Origin: Megamerina dolium
Taxonomy: Eukaryota; Arthropoda; Insecta; Diptera; Megamerinidae
DNA: 64,000 bases
Direction: 5' to 3'
Assembly: GCA_963854835.1 (NCBI GenBank)
Contig: OY978528.1
Span: forward strand, 9,332,242 to 9,396,241
Shown piece after piece: positions 22,690-34,162 of the stretch. How positions within the stretch are numbered: the stretch's first letter is position 1; each line of letters begins with the position of its first letter. The notes under the pieces are model-generated. The model searched no databases, had not been told where the DNA came from, and saw nothing but the letters and a program-made list of their open reading frames with translations. A program made the translations under genes and the position numbers.

Positions 22690-23470
22690 CAATGCACAAT
22701 AGGGGGGGGGACGACTACCCAAAAGAAACACCAACAACAATGAAGATATCCATAGCAACTAATGCGACGACGACAACGACAGCAACGACGCCTACGACGC
22801 GGACGATAACAGCGCGGACAGCGACAGCGACGTTAGTTTCAATTTAAATGACTACGGGAACGAACGAAGACCATGACGACGACAACGACAATAATGATGA
22901 TGTTGTTTTTGTTGTTATTGATGTTAAGTGTTGCCAACACAATTGCATTGCATTGCGAAAACAACAATAAAGATGATTATTATGTATGGCAGCTGCAACG
23001 GCAATGTAAATGAACACGATTTTTACGACGACGACGTTATTATTGAAGGCGGTGGCGGTGGTGGAAACAGTGTTGATGGCGAACATGTTTGCTTCAAATG
23101 CAAACATGAAACCATACACACACACACACACACTAATTTGCACACTCTCACCCGAATGCAATGCAAAATATAAAATGCATAAAAAAAACGCAACGCAACG
23201 CAACGCAACAACGACAACGACGACAACGACGACAATTGTAAGTTACGATTTCAATATGCAAAATATTTCTCTTATAATTGTGATTGGTGGTAGTTTTTAG
23301 CAGCAACGTAAAATACTACATAATGCAACACGACAAACAACGCAACGACAATATTTATTATATACATTAGCGCACTCTGCACAAATACATATTCTCAGTT
23401 TTCAGTGTTATCGCGTCAAGAGTTAAATACAATCTGAATTAAAGCAATGAGAAAACAACGTCACGAACTA
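22690..23470. promoter_or_regulatory. GC-rich, CG-containing trinucleotide region; candidate 5' exon or promoter
   Basis: A G9 run (22703-22711), then dense GACGACGACAACGACAGCAACGA-type sequence with many CG dinucleotides (22756-22890), GAT/GTT clusters and a (CGCAACGCAACG) block near 23193-23233. A Drosophila-like initiator TCAGT occurs twice on the + strand near 23395-23407, followed by GTTATCGCGTCAAG. This composition is common in fly 5' UTRs and promoters. All open frames read out repeats only. It could be an alternative first exon of the surrounding gene or a separate non-coding transcript. Confidence 0.3.
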
Positions 23471-23764
23471 ACTTTTGTGGGTATATCGTATGCATTGTAA
23501 AGTAAGCAGCTAGTAGCTAGTAGAAATGTTGTTGTTGTTGTTGTTGTTATTATTCTTAGTCGTTCATTCGTTCACCCATTCGTTCGCTGGTTCATTCAAT
23601 GGCTCGTGGTTTATTCATAGAGCTTTTAGATATTCGATATTGTACCATTTCACAAAAAAACCGATTATCGAATTTTAGCAAAATTTTCGAAATAACTTAT
23701 AGGAATTGAATTTCGACAAGAAATAATTTAGATTATCTAGTGAATTGGTTTTCCATGATGAAAT
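23471..23764. other. Simple-sequence stretch
   Basis: (GTT)n at 23529-23548 and GTTCATTCGTTCAC-type repeats at 23561-23600; no gene. Confidence 0.45.
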
Positions 23765-23766
23765 GT

Positions 23767-24058
23767 CAAAAAAATACTGAACAAAAATATCATGACAGTT
23801 TGACAGCTAGATCTGTCAAAAAACCCGTACTGGAAAAAATACCCTTAAATGAATCATCCTACATTGGAGATACATTGGAGAACTACCGATTTCACCTTTT
23901 ATGTTAATAACCAGCCGAATACTGAAAAAATTTTAATGTCAATGTCAAAAAATACTGAACAAAAATACGATGACAGTTTGACAGTTAGAGCTGTCATAAA
24001 ACCCGCACTGAAAAAAGTACCTTTAAATAAATCATACTACTTTGGAGATACAATATAA
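23767..24058. repeat. Direct duplication with about 178-bp period
   Basis: AAAAATACTGAACAAAAATA, ATGACAGTTTGACAG and AAACCCG.ACTG.AAAAA, then CATTGGAGATACA, appear first at 23767-23878 and again at 23945-24056. Both contain CTGTCAAA-type words able to pair with TTTGACAG. Confidence 0.8.
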
Positions 24059-24059
24059 T

Positions 24060-25535
24060 TAATTTAATAAGAACTACCGACAGCCGAACACTGAAAAAAA
24101 AAAATTTTTAATCGATTAACCGGTTAGCCGAAACCTAATACAAAACTCTAATTTGCTCGTTGAGTGAAAAATGAAATGTGTAGAAAGAAAAGCCAACGAT
24201 TATAATAACAATAATAAATAATCGTAATAATGATAATGATACCAACAATAACAACAACAACAACAAAATGCAATCAACAACAACAACAACATGAATAGTT
24301 GCTGCTGCTATTATCGCTGGTGCTGCCACTGTCTGTTCTTGCTTGACTTGCTCTTACAGTTTTTGCTGTTATTACCAAAAACTTGGTTGAAAAAAACGAG
24401 TAGATAAGATGTATAAAAAGAAAAGAAAGCAAATAAAACAACAACAACAAAAACTCAATTTAGAATATACCATTGCTGCTTGGCTATAACAGCAATTACA
24501 CTGTGCGACAAGATTTTCGAAATAAAATGAATAATAGATTTTTGAAAATTTTGAATCAAAATTAATAATTTTTATAGAGTAATCTGTGTTTTAATAAAAA
24601 ATAATAAATTTTAATTTGCGATTAATCAAAATATTTGACATTTGAATTTGTATCACTGTGTAATAACAACAACAACAACAAGTGCTACAACAATAAAGGT
24701 ACTTCAATTAAAAGCGGAATGAAAAATAGACATGTAACACGATTAAAAACAATAAAAAATAAAAAAACACCAACACAAACAGCTACAATAACAAAAACAA
24801 TCATATGATACAAGTCTTATATGATACTATTAAGAATGAGAGAAGCATTTCATACGAAATTTAAGTTGAAATAATTTTTCTAGATGTAGTAATGTACTTA
24901 TTGGTAGTAAATACAAAGTGGCAGCAATAGAATCCAATGTAGGAACAAAAGTAATTGTAGGAGTGCTTAATATATAGCAGTAGGAGTAATACATAGTAGG
25001 AAAATGAATAAAACTGACTTATCAATGACACAAGCGTCAATAAATACAGATAAATATGTATGTATGTGGAATAATAAAATTAATTGGAAACTTTGACGAA
25101 GGTAAAAATTTATTATTTGGAAAATTTTATGTGAAAAAGCTTTAAAAACTAGACTAGACTAGACTAGAGGAGACACCAATTTATTAGCAGTAAAAGGAAA
25201 AAGAGTTTGCACACATGAAGAAATCGAATATATTCAAAAAGCAGGCTTAAAGCTAAAATATATTTGTGTTTCAGTTTTTCTGAATCAATTCGTTTACGGG
25301 TTTCAAATGTATGGTAAATTAATATTTCATTAAAATTACTCATACCAAACGAAATCTGCATATTGAATATATTTTGGGGCGTGTGAAATACACAGGAGTA
25401 ACAAAAATCATCAAGAGATGCATTAAGAAGAACTCACAAAATTTTCGAAGCGATAGTGGCTTAACTATACTGGTAGATTAAGCGAAATCACCACCAAGAT
25501 GGTGTAACCCATAAGAATAACCGATCTGTACGTGG
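24060..25535. other. AT-rich sequence with CAA runs
   Basis: Several (CAA)n tracts (24250-24300, 24436-24452, 24665-24680). CTAGACTAGACTAGACTAGA at 25149-25168 is a short pentanucleotide repeat. No gene. Confidence 0.5.
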
Positions 25536-25539
25536 CTGT

Positions 25540-26870
25540 ATTTGGTAGTACGATAACTGCCGCAATTATAAAGCGATCAAGCTGGAAATATGTAGATAAT
25601 AATATTTTTTACCAACGTATGAATGAGTTCATGAATGGGCGCAATGAGATGAAAACCACGCCTACCTCCCACACAAAAGTACGTTGTTTTATGTGTTTTT
25701 TCACACATTTTGTGCGAAAATTAAAAGCTTTTCAACTCAAATTTAGTAAATCAAGTTATTTTTGCTACAGAATTGATATTCTAGAAAATGAGCTTGATTG
25801 GACTTGAACCACGCCTACTTCCTATACAAAACTAAGGTGTTGAAAGTGTGTTTTTCCACTTTGCGTGGGAAAATATAAAGTTTACAAACTGAAATTTGGT
25901 TAGACACGATTTTATTGGCTCAGAAATAATATATATAAAAATCGGTGCAATCGAATGAAATTCACGCCTACCTCCCATACAAAAGTACGTTCTTTTATGT
26001 GTTTTTTCACACATTTTGTGCGAAAATTAAAAGCTTTTCAACTCAAATTTATTAAATCAAGTTATTTTTGCTACAGAATTGATATTCTAGAAAATGAGCT
26101 TGATTGGACTTGAACCACGCCTACTTCCTATACAAAACTAAGGTGTTGAAAGTGTGTTTTTCCACTTTGTGTGGGAAAATTATAAAGTTTTCAAAGTAAA
26201 ATTTGGTTAGACACGATTTTATTGGCTCAGAAATAATATATATAAAAATCGGTGCAATCGAATGAAATTCACGCCTGCCTCCCATACAAAAGTAGGTTGT
26301 TGAATGTAGTTTTGAATGCATTATTTGCGGAAATACAAAGATATTATGCTGAAACTTGGTATATATCAATAAATTTGCTGGTTAATAAACATATTCAAAA
26401 ATGGACTAAATCGGATAAAAAGTACACCTACCTGCTATACAAATTTTTGTATTTTTTTACAATTTGCTCGCCGAAATATAAAGTTATCACACTGAAACTT
26501 GCTACATACAGTTAAATTTGCCAATTAATGGCCAAGTTTGAAAATGGACTGAATCGAAGAAAAACCACACCTACCTCTCATACAAACTAATGCCTTCGAA
26601 TGTATATTTTCACATTTATACATGCAAATAAAGAGTTATCAAGCTGAAACGCGCTACATATGATTAGATTTGTTAAATAACGGATAAATTCGAATATGAA
26701 TGAAATCGGACTAGAACTACGCCTATCTCTCATATAAAAGTATGTTCTCGATTTTATTTGGTACACGAATATATATAGTTTAAGCTCGATATTTACTATT
26801 ATTTTTCTCAACATGTGAATATGTTTGAAAATGTGCAAAATCAAACTAAAATCATGACCACCTCCAGTAC
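25540..26870 (+). repeat. 150-bp repeat array with a 306-bp dimer
   Basis: The CCACGCC box stands near 25656, 25809, 25963, 26115, 26270, 26426, 26568 and 26717, so eight units at about 150 bp. Units one and two are repeated almost exactly as a dimer: 25656-25962 and 25963-26270, with GTTTTTTCACACATTTTGTG and CTTGATTGGACTTGAACCAC in each. The outer units are more diverged. Confidence 0.88.
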
Positions 26871-28233
26871 ATCTGTAATGGTTTAGGGAGTTTAGGGGTC
26901 AGTATTATTGAATTATGTCGATTTTTTCCATATTTTTGGTAAGAATTCATAACTATCAGAAAACTATTGTGTAGCTTTTTACATAAAACAAATTTATCCG
27001 GTTTGTTTCCAAGTGTATCTCAATTTACTAGCCAAACTGAGTGTGTATGATAGAGTATACAAGTATTTTGGTAGCCAAGACAACAGTGTTAACAACAATA
27101 ACGACAATAAATTAACGATTTTTCCACAACACATTACTTAGGTAGGTATTTACACTTTAAATACATTCATATATATATTTGTTTATGTATACTCATATGT
27201 AAATAAGGCTCATAAAAAGGTAGAAAAGGAATAAATTACTAAAAAATAGTCATGTTTACTTTTTTTCATGTTTATTGCAAAAAAAAAAAAAAAAAAAAAT
27301 ACCATATTGGCACAAACTATTTGCAAAACATTTACGTATGTTTGTACATTTTTTTTTTTAAGCTGAAAACATATGTTTCCAATTAGTTAGTAGTCTCATT
27401 AGTAGTTGTGGTCATAAAAATGCATTTATTTATTAAACTGATTAGAGATTATCATAATGTTTTAGATAAGTGACTGAATGACTGGTCTGTTTGCGTGTTT
27501 TTTGCTATTTTTGGTTTCAATTTTTTTTTTTTTTTAATAAAATTCTTTATTTAGTCAAATGTCCAATTGTAATTAAAGTCGAATTAAAAGCAGCTGATAA
27601 ATGTATTAGCGCAATGACACAATAAAATGAATTGAATAACAAAAAAGACACACGCAAAAAATTGGTATTCAATTCTTAAAACGCCCATTATGGTCACTCA
27701 TTGCAGTGCAGCGCACTGGTACCTACCATATAGCAGGTAGTTTACCTTGTACAACCTTGCTGTATTTACAAAAGAACCAAAAGCAAAAAAAAAAAAAATT
27801 TTTTTTTTAATTATCAGCGCAATGACGTAAGAATTTGAGCCAACTCAAATAGCAAATATTTATTTTAAATCAAACATTTGTCGGTAAACAACCACAACAA
27901 CAACAAAACATGCCTATTTAGTGCTGTTCAAATGTCTACTAAGTATATATTATATAAATAACTATACATCACATATTATCACACATATTATCAATGGGGA
28001 CATGCCATTTGGTAATTGTATATGGCTGCGTTGTACAACAACACGGTAACAATAGTAGATAATTTTCCATATTATATATATAAACACAAATATACACAAT
28101 TGTGATCGTTGTGTGTGGGAAAATTAATTTGCAGCCCAGTCTTGCATTATTTGCAATCATTTAATTAATATTCAAACGGTTATACGCCTATAATTTATGA
28201 TATATTCGTCTTCCCACATACATGAGTACTTAC
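26871..28233. other. AT-rich sequence
   Basis: A 21-bp A run at 27279-27299 and other T/A runs; nothing recognised. Confidence 0.45.
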
Positions 28234-28284
28234 CCATAATTTGGTGATAATTTGTTTGTAAAAGAATTATATTAATGGACATAC
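28234..28284 (-). promoter_or_regulatory. Ratchet-type splice site with downstream 5' splice site
   Basis: On the minus strand a long pyrimidine tract (TTTTTCTTTTTTCCTTCCAG) runs directly into GTATGT, so a 3' and a 5' splice site are joined between 28285 and 28284. This is the recursive-splice consensus Y-tract-CAG/GTRWGT. A second strong 5' site, TGG/GTAAGTAC, follows 51 nt later (at 28234/28233) and could define a short exon during recognition; its frame contains a stop after five codons, so it is unlikely to be a coding exon. The site is 16.6 kb beyond the nuf exon at 44893-45007 and on the same strand, fitting a step in one very long intron. Confidence 0.5.
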
Positions 28285-28890
28285 CTGGAAGGAAAAAAGA
28301 AAAATTTTTTTTTATTAGTAAAATACAAATTTTATGCAAATTAGGGCAAAACGCCTAAAAATAGGCTATATCAATTTTGTTGTATTCTACGACAAAATAA
28401 AATTCATGTTTTTTAAATATTTTAAGCCTAAAAGTATGCAACGATTTTGTATATTTTCTTGTGTAGTCCAACATGATATAAATTAAATGTGTTTATAAAT
28501 ACAATTATGTTAAATTAGATAATTGTTCTCAATTATTGCCATCTTGATAGATCTTTATTGAAATAGAAATTATGGCATATCTATTCCGGGCGCCTAAAAC
28601 TAAATTATAGGTTTGGTGGTATTCTCTCAAGTGCTGCTAATTTGCGACTAAGCAATTCTTGGGGCCATTTTCTTCAGTACAAGTTTAAACCAGGTTTAAA
28701 CCAAGTTTACTTAAACAGAGTTTAAACTTTTAAACTTATTTTAAATCGCAGCAAAAGAAAAGATGTACTGGAGTACAAGAACAGACAGCTGAACAACTGA
28801 TGGGTTAATCTTTGTTTAACGCAGCTAAATTGGGCGTTTAAACTTAGTTTCAACTACGTTGAAATTTGACTGAAATTTAGTTTAAACAAC
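28285..28890. other. AT-rich sequence
   Basis: Contains GTTTAAAC-rich words at 28684-28745 and 28835-28900 (TTAAACC.AGTTTAAAC). No gene recognised. Confidence 0.4.
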
Positions 28891-28919
28891 AAATAGTTAA
28901 ACTCACGCTGAAAAACTGG

Positions 28920-29330
28920 CTCTTAGTACACTTTTGGCATGATAGAGCTTTTGATATAATTCTAGATAAAGCAGATAAAAGGATAAAATCATAAAACTCT
29001 GCCATTCGGAATTGACTAATTTATAGGTAGGACACTTCCAATGCATTTCAAATACCCATTCCTCGGAGTTTTCAGTGCTAATGATTTGTTTTTTAGACTC
29101 AAAAATCAGTTTATGGTATGATAGAGCTTTTGATAAAATTCTAGATAAAGTAGATAAAAGGATTGAGTCATAAGATGCTGCCATTCGGAATTAACTAATT
29201 GATAGGTAGGACACTACCAATACGCTTCAAATGTGATACCCATTCCTCGGAGTTTCCAGTGCTTTTGATTTGTTTTTTTTTTTTTTTAGACTCAAAAATC
29301 AGTTTATGGTGATTCTTCTGGTAGTACACA
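28920..29330. repeat. SINE-body fragment duplicated in tandem (about 180 bp)
   Basis: TATGATAGAGCTTTTGATAA, TCTAGATAAAG.AGATAAAA, CTGCCATTCGGAATT.ACTAA and CCCATTCCTCGGAGTTT occur in order twice (from 28937 and from 29116). The CTGCCATTCGGAATT...TAGGTAG block corresponds to CTGCCGTTCGGAACC...TAGGTACC of the SINE body, so this is a diverged relative without head. Confidence 0.65.
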
Positions 29331-29499
29331 TTTAACTAGCCCTCTTCCAATACTCTCCAAACTTGATACCCAAAATATTATTGCACTTACCATACAAAAA
29401 GGTTCACAAAGTTTCTTCGGAGTTAAGTTTCACTTAACTTCTAAGTGTTAGTGTTTTATTTTATAGATGATTGGGTAATAAAGAATTTAGAAAGCACTT

Positions 29500-29660
29500 T
29501 TGGGCAAGTCTTCCAAGAGTACACAATTAGCATGAGAAAACTTTCAAAAGAATTCTGTGGCAAAGCTTAGAAAAAAACCATTGTCTTAAGAGTTCTACCA
29601 TTCACAATTGACTAACATAGGAAGGCACTTGCCAATGCTCTACAAATTTCACACTCACAT
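29500..29660. repeat. Third SINE-body-like fragment
   Basis: TTCTGTGGCAAAGCTTAG, GAGTTCTACCATTCACAATT, ACTAACATAGGAAGGCACTT and AATGCTCTACAAATTTCA follow the order of the SINE body, more diverged. Confidence 0.4.
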
Positions 29661-29687
29661 AAAAATAAAAAAAAAAATAAATATGTG

Positions 29688-30015
29688 GCACTTAAACCCC
29701 CAAAGGGCTCATTGGCCGAGCTTCTCTTCCATTACTGTTGTGCGTCTTAAATTTTGGACGGTATTAGAAGGGACCTACTTATTTTAGCCGGTTCCGAACG
29801 GCAGAACACTTGTGATATCAGTTTTTCTGAGCTTTGTCACAGAGTTCTTTAAGAAGTTGTTACTGTCGGAAGAATTGCCAATTGCTTGCCGACAGGTGGG
29901 TACCGTTCGAAAGAAAAATCTTTTCGATATTAAATTTGTTATGCATCAGCCGGGGATTGAAGCACGACCTACAGATCAGAGGGCCAACACACTAACCACT
30001 GAGCCACGGCATCCA
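29688..30015 (-). mobile_element. tRNA-derived SINE copy 3
   Basis: On the minus strand the A box TGGCTCAGTGGTTAG (complement of about 29993-30007) and a weakened B box (29952-29964) precede the full body with AAAAATCTTTTCGATATTAA, GCCGTTCGGAACCGGCTAA and AGTAATGGAAGAGAAGCTCG in complement. The (AACCT)n tail of copies 1 and 4 is absent. Confidence 0.85.
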
Positions 30016-30148
30016 CTCACATACACATAATAATTTTAAAAGAAATGATCGCAAAGGTTTCTCAGATCCTCGAGTAACTACAATTTTGTATTTACATAGA
30101 ATTTATGACGACTTGAAAAGCAAATAGGATAATAAGGATAGTGTTTGA

Positions 30149-30440
30149 CATTGACATAGTCCAATGCATCACTATTCAGCGTCTGCGGTGGTTAGACCAT
30201 GTTCCGCGAATGGATGAAGAAGCTCCGGCGGAAAAAGGTGTTTGAAACGGAAGCCATTGGGAAAGGCCATGCCTCCGATGGAAGGACCAGGTCGCGGAAA
30301 ACCTCTATGCGCTTGATGTAACTGATTGGAGAAGGCGCGCGCATAACAGAGATGACTGGAGAGAGCTCGTAACTGGAGGCCGTATCTCGATAACGGGTTG
30401 TAATGGCCATATATGATGTTTAAATTTGAATTTGAATTTG
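30149..30440 (+). pseudogene. LINE 3' fragment, RT C-terminus
   Basis: Frame pieces: DIDIVQCITIQRLRWLDHVP, RMDEEAPAEKGV, PCLRWKDQVAENLYALDVTD and WRRRAHNRDDWRELV. This is the conserved C-terminal end of non-LTR reverse transcriptases (LRWLGHV.RM...., GRP..RWKDQV, W..RA.DR..WR). It ends CGATAACGGGTTGTAATGG and a (TTTGAA)n-like tail, and shares this end with 12128-12212. Everything upstream is missing, and one frameshift is present. Confidence 0.85.
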
Positions 30441-30573
30441 TCTCAGATAATTCCTATGGCGCGAAAGATAATTCGAAATCAAAATAATTACAAATATTCA
30501 TATGTAGTAATTTGAAATAAATAGTTGATAATACATATTTACTTCCAATAATAGCAGATCAAAATGAAATGTA

Positions 30574-31857
30574 AAGGGTTATCCATTTTGCGGTTTCAAA
30601 AGTAAATGTAAATAAAACACATGTAAAATATTTTTTATCATGATATTTCTTTTTTATTATAAAATTTGAACGTTGACATTATGTGTGAAATACTACATCA
30701 TTTAAATGACCACCACGCGAATTGTTGCAAGCATCGATTCTTTTGAGGTAATTTTCGACCACTTTTTGACACATATTGGGCGGTATCTCAGCCATAACGT
30801 GACGAATGTTGGTTTTTAGGTGCTCAAGAGTTAAAGGTTTATCTGCATAAACACGGTCTTTCGTCACGGTCTTTTCGCATGATCTTGGTGGCCATTTGAT
30901 ATCGCCACGACGAGAAATTACGCGGCCAGAAAATTTCTCTTGCAATAAAGCCATATTCGCTCGAGTTGTGTGGCATGTGGCACCGTCTTGTTGAAACCAC
31001 ATATTCTCCAAGTCGTATTCTTCAATAGCAGGCAAAAAAAAGTCAGTTATCATATGACCATAACGCTCCGAATTGACGGTGACAATCGTTCCATCGTCGT
31101 TTTCGAAGAAATAAGGTCCAATCACACCTCCGGACCAAAGAGCGCACCAAGCAGTGACTTTTTGTGGATGTAGTGGCCTCTCTCTTCAATTACTTGAGGA
31201 TTCTCAGAACCCCAAATACGACAATTTTGTTTGTTAACATACCCACCGAGTGAGAAATGTGCTTCGTCGCTGAAGAAAATTTTGTTCGAAAAATCGCCGT
31301 CCACCGCCTGTTGTTCAAGCACCCATTCGACGTATCTAAGACATTGTGAATGGTCAGCTGGCTTCAGTTGTTGTGTGAGCTGGATTTTATATGGATGTAG
31401 GTGTAGATCCAAATGCAAAATACGCCATAATATGCCGTAAGACAGTCCTAATTCCATGAGAACGACGAGGAATCGACACATTCGGGTCATCGGCAACTTT
31501 TTCACTTACAGCAGCGATATTTTCGGTGGTACGAGCGAAACGATGATGCACAGGCCTTACAATATCTCTAACCGATCCAGTCTCTTCATATTTCTTCACA
31601 ATTTTGCCAATTGCTTGCGTAGTTGGACGATTATGTAAACCATAATCTCCTCTTAAAGCACGATATGTGGCTGTGGCAGAATCATCATTTTTGTAGTAGG
31701 TTTTTACAATTTTAATGCATTGTGCGATAGTTAAGCGATCCATTTTCGCAAATGTCAGACTTTGAACTGAAAAAGAAAGAAATTGTTTTAACAACTCAGT
31801 TTGACAGATGTCGAATTCTAGCCCTATACTTTTGAAACCGCAAAATGGATAACCCTT
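30574..31857 (-). mobile_element. Rosa-like mariner element, about 1.28 kb
   Basis: The inverted ends are AAGGGTTATCCATTTTGCGG and continue for about 30 bp (30574-30603; 31828-31857). TA is on both sides (30572-30573; 31858-31859). The minus-strand transposase fills the interior. Copy is near full length but mutated. Confidence 0.93.
30679..31743 (-). pseudogene. Rosa-like mariner transposase, frameshifted, third Asp deleted
   Basis: The start I choose is the Met of MDRLTIAQCIKIVKTYYKN at 31743, which begins the first helix-turn-helix; RPTTQAIGKIVKKYEETGS continues the DNA-binding part, and TTENIAAV..K.ADDPN..I the second. A frameshift near 31450-31480 leads to a frame with the first catalytic Asp in FFSDEAHFSLGGYVNKQNC, and another near 31122 to WFQQDGATCHTT with the second Asp. 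After WPPRSC the usual DLTPLDFFLWGY block, which holds the third Asp, is missing and the text resumes at KDRVYADKP. In relatives of this type the last spacing is 41 residues (DD41D, rosa). Inactive. Confidence 0.88.
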
Positions 31858-31859
31858 TA

Positions 31860-32215
31860 CTAATAGAATTATAATGAATGAGACAAGTTCAGTGGAACTT
31901 TTCGAACGATTTTCATATATTACCTTGGCTTGTTTTTGTTTCATTTTAGACGAATTTTATTTTTTATTTTTACCTTTCATTTTCTATTCATTTTATTATT
32001 GTTAATTTTGTGCTACTTTTATACATATTTGAATTTCTTTTTCATTTCTTGCACGTTTGTGTCAATTTTCCACCAACCACAAACAAGCTAGCTATTCAAT
32101 TAGTGTAAGGTTATATATATGTATATACATTTAATGAACCATAAGGTGCTAATGCTCATAATGTACGAGTATGTAGGTAGAAAGGAAAAAAAAAATACCA
32201 AAGAATTATGCTGTA
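31860..32215. other. AT-rich stretch
   Basis: No gene or repeat recognised. Confidence 0.4.
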
Positions 32216-32217
32216 TA

Positions 32218-32632
32218 CATTCTGTCAAATAAGTACCCGGAAACCGGAAATTCTCATTTTTAATTTTCCCTCTGAGAATATTTTTCCCAGGTTGGCACAA
32301 CTGTCAGCCACTATTCTGTGAATTTTTATTGCTATGTGTCATTTAGTTTGGTTACGGCGTCATTAGGAACAAGTCAACCTTTTGTGTGCGTTGCGTTTTT
32401 TACTATGGATAAAAATATCGAACAAAGAGTTTGTGTGAAATTTTTGTGTGTTTCAAACGAAATTTCTTGTGCCAAAACGTTGGAAATGTTGAAAAAAACA
32501 TTTGGTGATTCAACCATGTCGAAAAAAAATTTCACACAAACAGTTGTGCCAACCTGGGAAAAAAAATTTTTTGAAATATTCTTATAGGGAAAATTAAAAA
32601 TGAGAATTTCCGGGTACTTATTTGACAGAATG
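32218..32632 (+). mobile_element. Small mariner derivative, family B copy 1
   Basis: Inverted ends CATTCTGTCAAATAAGTACC extend inward about 65 bp (…AATTCTCATTTTTAATTTTC), with TA on both sides. Inside remains the beginning of a transposase: MDKNIEQRVCVKF..CVSNEISCAKTLEMLKK and FGDSTMSK (from 32405). The rest is deleted, so it is 415 bp. Copies 2 and 3 lie at 36916 and 47028. Confidence 0.92.
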
Positions 32633-34162
32633 TATTATTGTTTATGCTATACATACTCCCAACTAAATATATGGAAATTGAGGAAATAAAAAAAAAAAAA
32701 AACTAGATCAAAACACTGCATGTATGTATGTCTAAAATTCACCGCTTCACCGTACAATTAGTTTGGTTTTTTGGACGACTGTTGTCACAACTAACAAACA
32801 TGTTTTTAATTAATGTTGAAAAATCACCATGGTCATAAAAAGGAAGAAGAGGGAGCATGCAAAAAAAAATAAAAAATATATATATAAAACCAAATCATAA
32901 TACGCAATTGTATAGAAATTGTACCGTAATATAGAAGAAAAGTGAAATTGCTTTTTTTTTCATTTCAAGTTTGGAAAATTAGAAATTTGGCATATGCACA
33001 AGTGAAGCTTAACTATGTAATAATAATAAAAAAAAAGTAATTCATTAAAACAAATGTTAAATTGTAATAAAAAAATTTTGATAAATATAGTAGAAATCTA
33101 AAAGAAAGCAATTTCAATACAATAGAAAATCAACGACCCGAGAATGATGAGTTTACCTGGAGTTTTAAGAAATGTGTGGCATTCTGTAGTGTGCTATGTG
33201 ATTTTATTGTACTTTTCAAAAGGAATAAAATATCCAAAATCAATACAACAAACCTGGCAACCTATTTTCTCAAGTAAAATTAGTACAACTTAGAAATTGT
33301 TGTTCTATACACATTCACAGCAATTTCAAATGGCAACTCTATCATGAAAATATGTCAAAAGCATAGACTCTTGTATATGTGGATCCAATAACTATGCATG
33401 CATTTGCATAGAAAATTGCATACAAATGAGTACAAATGAATATTATGTAAGAAAAATTGCGCAATTTTTCTGAAAAAAAAAAAAAAAAACAAAAATAATA
33501 ACACACTGAGTGGTAACATAGACTATGCAACATAAACAAACTTAGTGGGAATTGTGGAAGTAAGAAAGAAATGAAAATCAATATATTTTTATGGAAACAA
33601 ATATGTATATATGAAATGCAATCATCTAAATGACAGTAAGACTAAATCAGATTATTGCAATTTTATTTGCAATTTTCTTGTGACACTGATATTTCAATAT
33701 ATCTGAAATTGAACTGCTTTCAAGAAATAAATCTTCCTATGAAATCACTCATTTCGCACAACCTTTTCCGTACAACTTTCTTAGAATCCCTCCAAACCAG
33801 CACGGTAATATGAAAAAAAAAATGAAATTGCCAATTATTTGAGTTGGCCATGCTTTCATACGTACGAGTATATAAATATAAAACACCTTTTTATACAAAA
33901 CTAATTGAGACAAAATAGAAAATAATACACTAATGAAAATAAGCAAATAAAATTAAAATAAGGGGGTAAAAAAGACAAATATTTTGTTGTTGTTTCTGGC
34001 TATTGTCATTGTAATTAATACAATTGCAATTAATTAGCAACTACAATAAGAAGAAAGCTGTCTGTTACTGGTATTAGTAGAAAGGTTAAAGAAAACATAC
34101 CAACAACAACATACAATGGTACAAATTCATATCACTGCACTGTGGAACAAAATAGAAAAATA
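32633..34162. other. AT-rich sequence
   Basis: A/T runs and short repeats only; no gene supported. Confidence 0.5.

Noticed and set aside
22662..23300. Thr-rich and other frames in the trinucleotide region as proteins
   Set aside because: Several overlapping frames on both strands are equally open because of the repeats; no start or splice context.
28234..28284. The 51-nt segment as an ordinary coding exon of nuf
   Set aside because: In the phase left by the upstream exon it meets a stop after five codons; kept only as a splicing signal.
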